DNA of 53,302 bases from Rhizobium sp. ASV20 (GTDB lineage: Bacteria; Pseudomonadota; Alphaproteobacteria; Rhizobiales; Rhizobiaceae), in NCBI RefSeq assembly GCF_016429015.1, contig NZ_JAELTU010000032.1, forward strand, positions 1 through 53,302, written 5' to 3'. This document shows positions 46,743 through 53,302 of the stretch, piece after piece. The position numbers and the translations under genes were made by a program. The notes below the pieces were generated by a model, which worked only from the letters and a program-made list of their open reading frames with translations, was not told where the DNA came from and did not search any database. Each line of letters starts with the position of its first letter. Positions within the stretch are counted from its first letter, which is position 1.

Positions 46743-49088
46743 ATGGGCGTGGAAGGCATTGGCGCGCGTGTGACGCGCAAGGAAGACAAGCGATTTCTGA
46801 CGGGCAAGGGGCGCTACACCGACGACATGGTGACGCCGGGGATGAAATACGCCTATTTCGTTCGCAGCCCGCATGCGCATGCGAAGATCGCCGGCATCGA
46901 TGCATCGGCGGCTCTTTCTATGCCCGGCGTGATCGGCGTGCTTGATGGCAAGCAGCTGCTCGCCGATGGCATCGGCAATCTGATCTGTGGCTGGATGATC
47001 CACTCCAAAGACGGATCGCCGATGAAGATGGGCGCCTGGCGACCCCTGGCGGTCGATACGGTCCGCTATGTCGGCGATGCCGTCGCCATCGTCGTTGCCG
47101 ATAGTCTCGGCGAGGCGCGCGATGCGGCCGAAGCAGTAGAGGTCGATTATGAGGAGCTCCCGGCCGTCGTCGAGGCGGTGGATGCGCTGAAGGCCGGCGC
47201 GCCGCAGATCCATCCGGAGTCGTCGGACAATCTGATCTTCGACTGGGAACTCGGCGATGCGGCAGCGACCGACAAGGCGATTGCTGAGGCCGCGCACGTC
47301 ACTGAGATCGAGCTCCATAACAACCGGCTTTCGCCGAATGCCATGGAGCCGCGCGCCACACTCGGCATCTATGATGCGGCCGAAGACCATTATACCTGCT
47401 ACACGACCAGCCAGAACCCGCATGTGGCCCGGCTCGTCATGAGCGCCTTCTACAATGTCGCGCCGGAAAACAAGCTTCGTGTCATTGCACCCGATGTCGG
47501 CGGCGGCTTCGGCTCGAAGATCTACATCTACCCGGAAGAGATCGTCTGTCTCTGGGCATCGAAGAAAACCGGCGTGCCGGTCAAATGGACGGCTGATCGC
47601 ACCGAAGCCTTTCTGACCGATGCACATGGCCGCGACCATGTTTCCAAGGTCAAGATGGCCTTCGATGCGCAAAACCGCATGACGGCGTTGAAGGTGGATA
47701 CGATCGCCAATCTCGGCGCCTATATGTCGCTCTTCTCCTCGGCGGTGCCGACCTATCTCTATGCGACGCTGCTGTCGGGCCAATATGCCATTCCGGCGAT
47801 CCATGCCAATGTCCGCACGGTCTATACCAACACCGTGCCTGTCGATGCCTATCGCGGGGCGGGGCGTCCGGAGGCGACCTATCTCCTCGAGCGAACAGTG
47901 GAAACGGCGGCGCGCGAACTCGGCGTCTCTCCGGCGGAGCTTCGACGGATCAACTTCATCCGCTCGTTCCCCTACCAGACCCCCGTCATCATGAACTACG
48001 ACGCGGGCGACTATGAAGCTTCGCTCAACGCCGCCATGCAGCAGGCGGATTGGGCCGGCTTCCCAGCCCGCAAGGCAGAGGCCGTCCGCCGTGGCATGAA
48101 ACGCGGCATCGGCATGAGCTGCTACATCGAGGCTTGCGGCATCGCGCCCTCGCAGGCGGTGGGTTCGCTCGGGGCCGGCGTTGGCCTGTGGGAATCGGCC
48201 GAGGTGCGGGTGAATGCGGTCGGAACAGTGGAAGTGCTCACCGGTTCGCACAGCCATGGCCAGGGGCATGAGACCACCTTCGCACAGCTGGTCGCGGACC
48301 GGCTCGGCGTGCCGATCGACAGCATTTCGATCGTCCACGGTGATACCGACAAGGTGCAGATGGGCATGGGCACCTACGGCTCCCGTTCGGGCGCTGTCGG
48401 CATGTCGGCCGTCGTCAAGGCGCTCGACAAGGTGGAGGCGAAGGCGAAGAAGATCGCCGCCCATCTGATGGAAGCGGACGAAAGCGATATCGTCATCGAG
48501 AACGGCGAGTTGAAGGTGGCCGGCACGGACAAGGCGCTGCCCTGGTTCCAGGTGGCGCTCGCCTCCTATACCGCGCACAATCTTCCCGCCGGCATGGAGC
48601 CGGGGCTGAAGGAGACCGCCTTCTACGATCCGGCCAACTTCACCTTCCCGGCCGGTTGCTACATCTGCGAAGTCGAGGTGGACCCGGAAACGGGCAAGAC
48701 CGAGATCGTGCAGTTCGTTGCTGCCGATGACTTCGGCAACATCATCAATCCGATGATCGTCGAGGGGCAGGTGCATGGCGGTATCGCACAAGGCATTGGC
48801 CAGGCGCTGCTGGAAGGCGTGCATTACGATGAGAGCGGCCAGCTTCTGACGGCGAGCTTCATGGATTACACCATGCCGCGCGCCGACGACCTGCCGTCCT
48901 TCCAGCTGTCGCATCAGAACACGCCATGCCCGAGCAACCCGCTCGGGATCAAGGGATGCGGCGAGGCGGGCGCCATCGGCTCGCCGCCGGCGCTGATGAA
49001 CGCCATCACCGATGCCATCGGCAACAATGCACTGACGATGCCTGCCACACCGCTCAAGGTGTGGGAAGCATCGCGGGCTACGGCCTGA
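46743..49088 (+). CDS. Molybdopterin-binding large subunit, form II CO-dehydrogenase-like
   Basis: The catalytic subunit of a xanthine oxidase-family molybdenum hydroxylase. The 781-residue protein has GGGFGSK near residue 255, the active-site loop AYRGAGR at 369-375, the GQGHET block, and the catalytic glutamate region GCGEAGAIGSPPA near the C-terminus. AYRGAGR is the form II signature; proven CO dehydrogenases (form I) have AYxCSFR with the copper-binding cysteine. CO oxidation by this protein is therefore doubtful and the natural substrate is open. ATG 46743 follows GGGAGG; a GTG frame upstream is not needed. Confidence 0.92.
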   Translation: MGVEGIGARVTRKEDKRFLTGKGRYTDDMVTPGMKYAYFVRSPHAHAKIAGIDASAALSMPGVIGVLDGKQLLADGIGNLICGWMIHSKDGSPMKMGAWRPLAVDTVRYVGDAVAIVVADSLGEARDAAEAVEVDYEELPAVVEAVDALKAGAPQIHPESSDNLIFDWELGDAAATDKAIAEAAHVTEIELHNNRLSPNAMEPRATLGIYDAAEDHYTCYTTSQNPHVARLVMSAFYNVAPENKLRVIAPDVGGGFGSKIYIYPEEIVCLWASKKTGVPVKWTADRTEAFLTDAHGRDHVSKVKMAFDAQNRMTALKVDTIANLGAYMSLFSSAVPTYLYATLLSGQYAIPAIHANVRTVYTNTVPVDAYRGAGRPEATYLLERTVETAARELGVSPAELRRINFIRSFPYQTPVIMNYDAGDYEASLNAAMQQADWAGFPARKAEAVRRGMKRGIGMSCYIEACGIAPSQAVGSLGAGVGLWESAEVRVNAVGTVEVLTGSHSHGQGHETTFAQLVADRLGVPIDSISIVHGDTDKVQMGMGTYGSRSGAVGMSAVVKALDKVEAKAKKIAAHLMEADESDIVIENGELKVAGTDKALPWFQVALASYTAHNLPAGMEPGLKETAFYDPANFTFPAGCYICEVEVDPETGKTEIVQFVAADDFGNIINPMIVEGQVHGGIAQGIGQALLEGVHYDESGQLLTASFMDYTMPRADDLPSFQLSHQNTPCPSNPLGIKGCGEAGAIGSPPALMNAITDAIGNNALTMPATPLKVWEASRATA

Positions 49089-49108
49089 GAAGAGAGGAGG
49101 AGAAGACA

Positions 49109-49903
49109 ATGTACGCAACCAACTACCATCGCGCCTCCTCGGTCGACGAAGCCGTGAAGCTTCTTTCGAACGCAGACGAGGGCAAATATGTCTCTGGCGG
49201 CATGACGCTGATTGCCACCATGAAACAGCGTCTGGCATCGCCGGGCGATCTCGTCGATCTCAGGCATATCCCCTCGCTCAAGGGGATTCGCGTCGATGGC
49301 CGCAGGGTCACGATCGGGGCGGCGACCACCCACGCGGAAGTCGCCTCTTCGGCGGCGATCCGCGCGGTCTGCCCAGCGCTCTGCGACCTCGCCGGCATGA
49401 TCGGCGATCCGCATGTCCGGCATATGGGCACCATCGGCGGCTCCGTCGCCAACAACGATCCGGCGGCGGATTATCCATCGGCGATGCTGGCGCTCAATGC
49501 CACCATCATCACCGACCGGCGCCAGATCGCAGCCGACGACTTCTTTCGAGGCCTGTTCGAAACGGCGCTGGAGGGGGCGGAGATCATCACCTCTATCGCC
49601 TTCGACGCGCCGGAAAGGGCTGGCTATGCCAAGTTCCCCAACCCGGCCTCGCGCTATGCGATGACGGGAGTGTTCGTCGCCAAGGGGGCCGGCGGCGTTC
49701 GCGTTGCCGTCACCGGCGCGGGCGCGGACGGTGTGTTCCGCCATTCTGGTCTGGAGCAGGCGTTTGCGGCGAACTGGCTGCCGGATGCGGTTACGAGCGT
49801 GACCGTGGACTCATCGACGCTGCTGTCCGATCTGCATGCCACGGCGGAATATCGCGCCAATCTGATCAAGGTCATGGCCAAGCGCGCCGTGGCCGCAGCG
49901 TAG
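49109..49903 (+). CDS. FAD-binding medium subunit, CoxM-like
   Basis: The flavin subunit of the molybdenum hydroxylase. The 264-residue protein shows the FAD pyrophosphate motifs YVSGGMTLI near residue 31 and [16 protein letters not shown] near 109-124. ATG 49109 follows GAGAGGAGGAGAAG, a strong ribosome-binding site, 20 bases after the large-subunit gene. Last gene of the S-L-M set; no maturation genes of the coxDEFG kind follow, since the next gene is hemA. Confidence 0.93.
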   Translation: MYATNYHRASSVDEAVKLLSNADEGKYVSGGMTLIATMKQRLASPGDLVDLRHIPSLKGIRVDGRRVTIGAATTHAEVASSAAIRAVCPALCDLAGMIGDPHVRHMGTIGGSVANNDPAADYPSAMLALNATIITDRRQIAADDFFRGLFETALEGAEIITSIAFDAPERAGYAKFPNPASRYAMTGVFVAKGAGGVRVAVTGAGADGVFRHSGLEQAFAANWLPDAVTSVTVDSSTLLSDLHATAEYRANLIKVMAKRAVAAA

Positions 49904-49921
49904 ATCAGGTCACAGGAAGTG

Positions 49922-49952
49922 CCGGAGCGGCGGGGTTTACCCTCCGCTCCGG
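49922..49952 (+). terminator. Hairpin after the molybdenum hydroxylase operon
   Basis: CCGGAGCGG (49922-49930) and CCGCTCCGG (49944-49952) pair perfectly over 9 bp, and inner GGGT/ACCC may add to the stem. It starts 19 bases past the stop of the flavin-subunit gene. Without a T run its terminator role is likely but unproven. Confidence 0.55.
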
Positions 49953-49978
49953 AGAGAGTGTTTCCAGCATGGTTTCGA

Positions 49979-50006
49979 TTGTCAATTTGACGTGAATGCG
50001 TATTCT
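49979..50006 (+). promoter_or_regulatory. Probable promoter of hemA
   Basis: TTGTCA (49979-49984) and TATTCT (50001-50006) are separated by 16 bases and lie about 118 bases upstream of the hemA ATG, implying a leader of roughly 110 bases. No clear FnrL/FixK box (TTGAT-N4-ATCAA) or Irr box is seen here. Confidence 0.5.
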
Positions 50007-50123
50007 TGTCTGGAATTGTTCAAAATTAGGGGCCATTTGCCGCAGCGGGTGCGAAAGCAATGCGGAGGGGTTGACGGGCGAACCGCCATTATCGAAAACG
50101 GTCGCACGGTACTGGAGCATATG

Positions 50124-51335
50124 ATGGATTTCGAAGCATTTTTTAAGGGCGAGCTGGAAGGTCTTCACAATGAGGGCCGCTACCGGATCTTCGCAGATCT
50201 CGAACGCCGCCGTGGCAATTTCCCCCGCGCTATCAGGCATACGCCGAACGGCCCGCAGGACGTGACCGTCTGGTGCTCCAACGACTATCTGGGCATGGGC
50301 CAGCATCCAAAAGTGATCGAGGCGATGAAACAAGCGATCGATCACTGTGGCGCGGGTGCGGGAGGCACCCGGAATATTTCTGGCACCAACCACTACCATG
50401 TTCTGCTTGAGCAGGAACTCGCCGATCTCCACGGCAAGGAATCCGCGCTCATCTTCACCTCGGGCTATATCTCCAACTGGGCAACGCTCGGCACGCTCGG
50501 CGCGCGCATTCCCGGCCTCATCATCTTCTCGGATGCGCTCAACCACGCATCGATGATCGAAGGCATTCGCTATGCGAAGTGCGACAAGGTCATCTGGAAG
50601 CACAACGACCTGCACGATCTCGAAGCCAAGCTGAAGGCCGCCGATCCGAAGGCGCCGAAGCTGATCGCTTTCGAATCCGTCTATTCGATGGATGGCGATA
50701 TCGCGCCCATCAAGGAAATCTGCGATCTCGCCGACAAGTATGGCGCTATGACCTACCTCGATGAAGTGCATGCCGTTGGCATGTACGGCCCGCGCGGCGG
50801 CGGCATTGCCGAGCGTGAAGGCTTGATGGATCGCCTGACCGTCATCGAAGGCACGCTCGGTAAGGCCTTCGGCGTCATGGGCGGCTATATCGCTGCTTCG
50901 ACCGCGCTTTGCGATTTCGTCCGCTCCTTTGCCTCGGGCTTCATCTTCACGACATCGCTGCCGCCGGCGCTTGCCGCAGGCGCCGTCGCCTCGATCCAGC
51001 ATCTGAAGGTCAGCCAGTTCGAACGCCTGCGTCATCAGGATCGTGTGCGCAAGCTGCGCGCCCAGCTCGATGTTGCCGGCATTCCGCATATGCCCAATCC
51101 GAGCCATGTCGTGCCCGTGATGGTTGGAGATGCGGCCAAGTGCAAGTGGATTTCGGATCTGCTGCTCGATGCTGGCGTCTATGTTCAGCCGATCAACTAT
51201 CCCACGGTTCCGAAGAAGACCGAGCGTCTGCGCATCACGCCGACGCCGTTGCATTCGGATGGCGATATCGAGCAGCTGGTCGGCGCGCTGCACGCGCTCT
51301 GGTCGCGCTGTGCGCTGGCAAGGGCGGTCGCGTAA
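50124..51335 (+). CDS. hemA: 5-aminolevulinate synthase
   Basis: The PLP enzyme that condenses glycine and succinyl-CoA to 5-aminolevulinate, the first step of heme synthesis in alphaproteobacteria. The 403-residue length is normal. Features are the substrate block [11 protein letters not shown] near residue 50, [15 protein letters not shown] (76-90), [11 protein letters not shown] near 212, and the Schiff-base lysine K247 in EGTLGKAFG. Two ATGs occur at 50121 and 50124; GGAG at 50114-50117 favours 50124. A GTG at 49992 in the same frame would add 44 residues lacking in relatives. Ends at a strong terminator. Confidence 0.97.
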   Translation: MDFEAFFKGELEGLHNEGRYRIFADLERRRGNFPRAIRHTPNGPQDVTVWCSNDYLGMGQHPKVIEAMKQAIDHCGAGAGGTRNISGTNHYHVLLEQELADLHGKESALIFTSGYISNWATLGTLGARIPGLIIFSDALNHASMIEGIRYAKCDKVIWKHNDLHDLEAKLKAADPKAPKLIAFESVYSMDGDIAPIKEICDLADKYGAMTYLDEVHAVGMYGPRGGGIAEREGLMDRLTVIEGTLGKAFGVMGGYIAASTALCDFVRSFASGFIFTTSLPPALAAGAVASIQHLKVSQFERLRHQDRVRKLRAQLDVAGIPHMPNPSHVVPVMVGDAAKCKWISDLLLDAGVYVQPINYPTVPKKTERLRITPTPLHSDGDIEQLVGALHALWSRCALARAVA

Positions 51336-51366
51336 GCGGCGGCCTCTGACAAAACTGAGATGATTT

Positions 51367-51411
51367 CATTGCGGAAATGTCGGCTGACGCCCATTTCCGC
51401 AATGTCTTTTT
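51367..51411 (+). terminator. Rho-independent terminator of hemA
   Basis: CATTGCGGAAATG (51367-51379) and CATTTCCGCAATG (51392-51404) form a 13-bp perfect stem with a 12-base loop, followed by TCTTTTT. It is 31 bases past the hemA stop, before the convergent LysE gene. Confidence 0.93.
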
Positions 51412-51423
51412 AGGCTACTGCGA

Positions 51424-52056
51424 TCAGCTGCGGCTTCCCAAAGCCAGGCGGCAGGCAAGGCCGGCAAAGACCGTCGCCAGCAAATATTGCGGCAGCTTCG
51501 GAACACGTTTGATCGCAGAGAGCCGGCCTCGAATATGGCTGCCGAGCATGATGACGGAACCATTCACCAGAAAACCGATCCCGTTCAGGATGGTGGCGAG
51601 CAGCGCCATCTGGATGACCATCGATCCGCCGTTCGGATCGACGAATTGCGGAAACAGTGCGAGTACGAACAAGGCCATCTTCGGGTTCAGGATATTGGTC
51701 GCGAGACCTTCGATGAAGATGCGCCGGCGCGAAAGCCGCTTCAGCGTGGCCGAGGGTGCGAAGGCGGAGCCCTGCGACCGGAGCGTCTTATAAGCCAGAT
51801 AGAGCAGATAGGCGCAGCCGGCCCATCGGACAGTTTCGTAGGCAACGGGTACGGTCAGGAACAGCCGGGACAGGCCGAGCGCTGCGGCCAGGGCGTGGCA
51901 ATAGGTACCGAGCGCAATGCCGGCATAGGTGAGAAAGCCGGCGGAACGGCCCTGGCTGACGCTGCGTGAGGCGATGAGAAGCATATCCGGGCCGGGCGTG
52001 GCTGTTAGAACCAGCGCGGCGGCGGCGAAAAGAACGAGTGTGGAGAAGTCCGGCAT
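51424..52056 (-). CDS. LysE family amino-acid or metabolite exporter
   Basis: A 210-residue inner-membrane exporter of the LysE/RhtB family with about five or six hydrophobic segments. The signature TATPGPDMLLIASRSVSQGR near residues 19-38 and NPKMALFVLALFPQFV near 123-138 are typical. ATG 52056 is preceded by AAAGGAATC; the longer frame to 52119 is unlikely. The upstream neighbour on the same strand is a serine/threonine dehydratase-like gene, which suggests amino-acid homeostasis, but the exported substrate is unknown. Confidence 0.9.
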   Translation of the reverse strand: MPDFSTLVLFAAAALVLTATPGPDMLLIASRSVSQGRSAGFLTYAGIALGTYCHALAAALGLSRLFLTVPVAYETVRWAGCAYLLYLAYKTLRSQGSAFAPSATLKRLSRRRIFIEGLATNILNPKMALFVLALFPQFVDPNGGSMVIQMALLATILNGIGFLVNGSVIMLGSHIRGRLSAIKRVPKLPQYLLATVFAGLACRLALGSRS

Positions 52057-52213
52057 CTTGATTCCTTTGAAAGTGAGGCCGGAATTCCTCTCTAGCATCA
52101 TTGTGGAGATTGGCAACATCAGAGTAAATAGTAAGTATTTGTTTACCTATCCACTCGCGCCAAGGGCGACGGCGACCGCGTTGAACGGCACCATCGTCCA
52201 GGGGCAATGATGA

Positions 52214-53128
52214 TCAGAATGCCTGCCAGGCCTGCAGCTGCGTGAGGGTGGCGGTCGCACCGCCGCAGGCGATCATCAGCACACGCTCGAAGCGGGCCAG
52301 CCGATCTGCATGGGTATAGGCAACGGCCAATGCAGCGCCGCAGGCCGGCTCCACCAGAACGCGATGATCGTCGAGGAAACGCATGCAGGCATCGACGGCT
52401 GCGCGGTCATCGACGACTACGCAATCGACCGGCCTGCTTTGTGTTATCTCAAAGGCGCGGTCGGCGACTTTTCGCGCGCCAAGCGACGTGGCGATGCTGG
52501 TAATGGCCGGCAGTTCCACCGGCTTGCCGGCCTTTACTGCGGCCGCGAGCGAGGCGGCGCCTTCCGTTTCGGCGGCGATGATCGAGACATGCTGCAGGCC
52601 GTTGCGATCGAGCCCTTCCGAAACGCCGGCCAGCAGCCCGCCGCCGCCGACCGAAAGAGCGACCGCGTCGAACTGCAGGCCGGCGCGGACGACCTCGTCG
52701 ATCATTGTTGCGTGGCCCGTCCAAAGCAGCGGATCATCGAAGGGATGGACGAATGCCGTGTCGGCATCCAGCGCCTGTAATGCACGCTCGTTTGCTTCCT
52801 GCCAGGATGCGCCGTGCACGAAAACCTCGGCGCCCTCCTGGCGGATCAGCGCCTTCGCCCGCTCCGATGTCGTCTCGGGAACAAAGACCGATACCGGGGT
52901 CGAAAGGCGACGACCGGCATAGGCGACGGCAATGCCGGCATTGCCTCCGGAAGAGGAGATGAAGCGCCGCTTGCCGTTTTTGGCGTGATGCTCGCAGGCC
53001 GCCCCGATGCCGCGGATCTTGAAGGAGCCGGGCGGCTGAAGCGCATCCATCTTCAACCAGATGGAACGTCCCGACGCCTGGCTGAGCGGGCGGGATTCAA
53101 TGAGCGGAGTTTCGAGGTGAAGTGCCAT
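52214..53128 (-). CDS. PLP-dependent serine/threonine dehydratase family protein
   Basis: A 304-residue fold-type II PLP enzyme. The cofactor lysine is K37 in PPGSFKIRG, the substrate carboxylate loop is SSGGNAG (59-65), and the phosphate-binding glycine loop is SVGGGGLLAG near 173-182. The SSGGNAG loop and short length without a regulatory domain resemble catabolic L-serine/L-threonine dehydratases of the eukaryotic SDS type, giving pyruvate or 2-oxobutyrate plus ammonia. ATG 53128 is the start. It is 157 bases upstream of the LysE gene on the same strand. Confidence 0.88.
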   Translation of the reverse strand: MALHLETPLIESRPLSQASGRSIWLKMDALQPPGSFKIRGIGAACEHHAKNGKRRFISSSGGNAGIAVAYAGRRLSTPVSVFVPETTSERAKALIRQEGAEVFVHGASWQEANERALQALDADTAFVHPFDDPLLWTGHATMIDEVVRAGLQFDAVALSVGGGGLLAGVSEGLDRNGLQHVSIIAAETEGAASLAAAVKAGKPVELPAITSIATSLGARKVADRAFEITQSRPVDCVVVDDRAAVDACMRFLDDHRVLVEPACGAALAVAYTHADRLARFERVLMIACGGATATLTQLQAWQAF

Positions 53129-53217
53129 GGAATGATCTGCCCCCGTTGGCGATAGCGAGATCTATAAGGATCGATGGTCTGAAGCGCGCCGGGCGGCCGG
53201 AAAGATCGCGACGTGCT

Positions 53218-53302
53218 TCAGGCCACTTTTTCTCTCTGGGCGACAAGTGCGGCTGCGCGGCCGCGTGCTTCCTCGTCTGCGGCAAAGACCGCATCCATGG
53301 TT
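53218..53302 (-). CDS. C-terminal end of an unidentified protein (partial)
   Basis: Reading the minus strand inward from the window edge gives 27 codons and a TGA at 53218-53220. The peptide includes DAVFAADEEARGRAAALVAQ, an alanine- and charge-rich helix that looks like a genuine C-terminus. The rest lies beyond the window, so the product cannot be named. A start at the ATG near 53298 is possible but would leave a 26-residue peptide. Confidence 0.5.
   Translation of the reverse strand, partial: TMDAVFAADEEARGRAAALVAQREKVA

Noticed and set aside
46743..49088. Calling the enzyme a true carbon monoxide dehydrogenase (coxL)
   Set aside because: The active-site loop is AYRGAGR and lacks the cysteine that binds copper in proven form I enzymes, so only a CO-dehydrogenase-like name is justified.
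46713..49238. 841-codon open frame antisense to the large molybdenum hydroxylase gene
   Set aside because: It is arginine- and histidine-rich without motifs and lies opposite a gene with clear catalytic motifs, so it is not a real gene.

Overview
The window looks like a stretch of an alphaproteobacterial chromosome, most likely Rhizobiaceae (Rhizobium/Agrobacterium group). Support comes from the high-GC coding style, an F1-ATPase operon atpHAGDC without the F0 genes and lying just downstream of priA, a 5-aminolevulinate synthase (C4/Shemin pathway HemA), the FdsGBA-FdhD-FdsD formate dehydrogenase, and a soluble double-PAS chemoreceptor with a stand-alone CheW. The first 105 bases are not biology: a poly-C run followed by two copies of the Nextera/Tn5 mosaic-end adapter. 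The contig therefore starts at about base 106.

Layout. 0.2-4.1 kb: a DUF2867 gene converging on two tandem TraB/GumN-family genes, then xerC. 4.3-8.5 kb: a PlsC-like acyltransferase, an orphan COG4637-type ATPase, a P-loop nucleoside-kinase-like protein, a GNAT acetyltransferase and a VOC protein. 8.7-16.7 kb: priA, a small membrane protein and atpHAGDC, closed by a strong terminator. 16.7-21.6 kb: a LysR regulator divergent from an operon for an iron-type alcohol dehydrogenase, an aldehyde dehydrogenase and an enolase-superfamily enzyme, probably a catabolic route of unknown substrate. 21.6-27.4 kb: an acyltransferase-3 protein, a SoxR regulator divergent from a flavin reductase across a near-consensus SoxR box, glpD with a GlpR-type repressor, and an SDR enzyme. 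27.5-35.1 kb: ArsR-type and LysR-type regulators, then fdsGBA-fdhD-fdsD, a complete NAD-dependent molybdenum (or tungsten) formate dehydrogenase. Its last gene ends inside a 44-bp perfect palindrome. 35.2-38.7 kb: a cytoplasmic chemoreceptor, cheW and arginase, all on the minus strand. 39.1-45.9 kb: tamB, tamA and a glycine-zipper lipoprotein. 46.2-49.9 kb: a three-subunit molybdenum hydroxylase in the order S-L-M with the AYRGAGR motif of form II CO-dehydrogenase-like enzymes. 50.1-53.3 kb: hemA, a LysE-type exporter, a serine/threonine dehydratase-like enzyme and the end of one more gene.

No tRNA, rRNA, CRISPR array, insertion sequence or prophage was recognised. The gene content is mostly core and metabolic. 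The most interesting signals are regulatory: the SoxR box with a 19-bp promoter spacer, the palindrome at the end of fdsD, a LysR-type site overlapping the regulator's stop codon before fdsG, a palindrome in the ArsR gene leader, and a GC-only hairpin between atpD and atpC. Function calls come from reading motifs by eye, with no database search, so family-level names are firmer than substrates.
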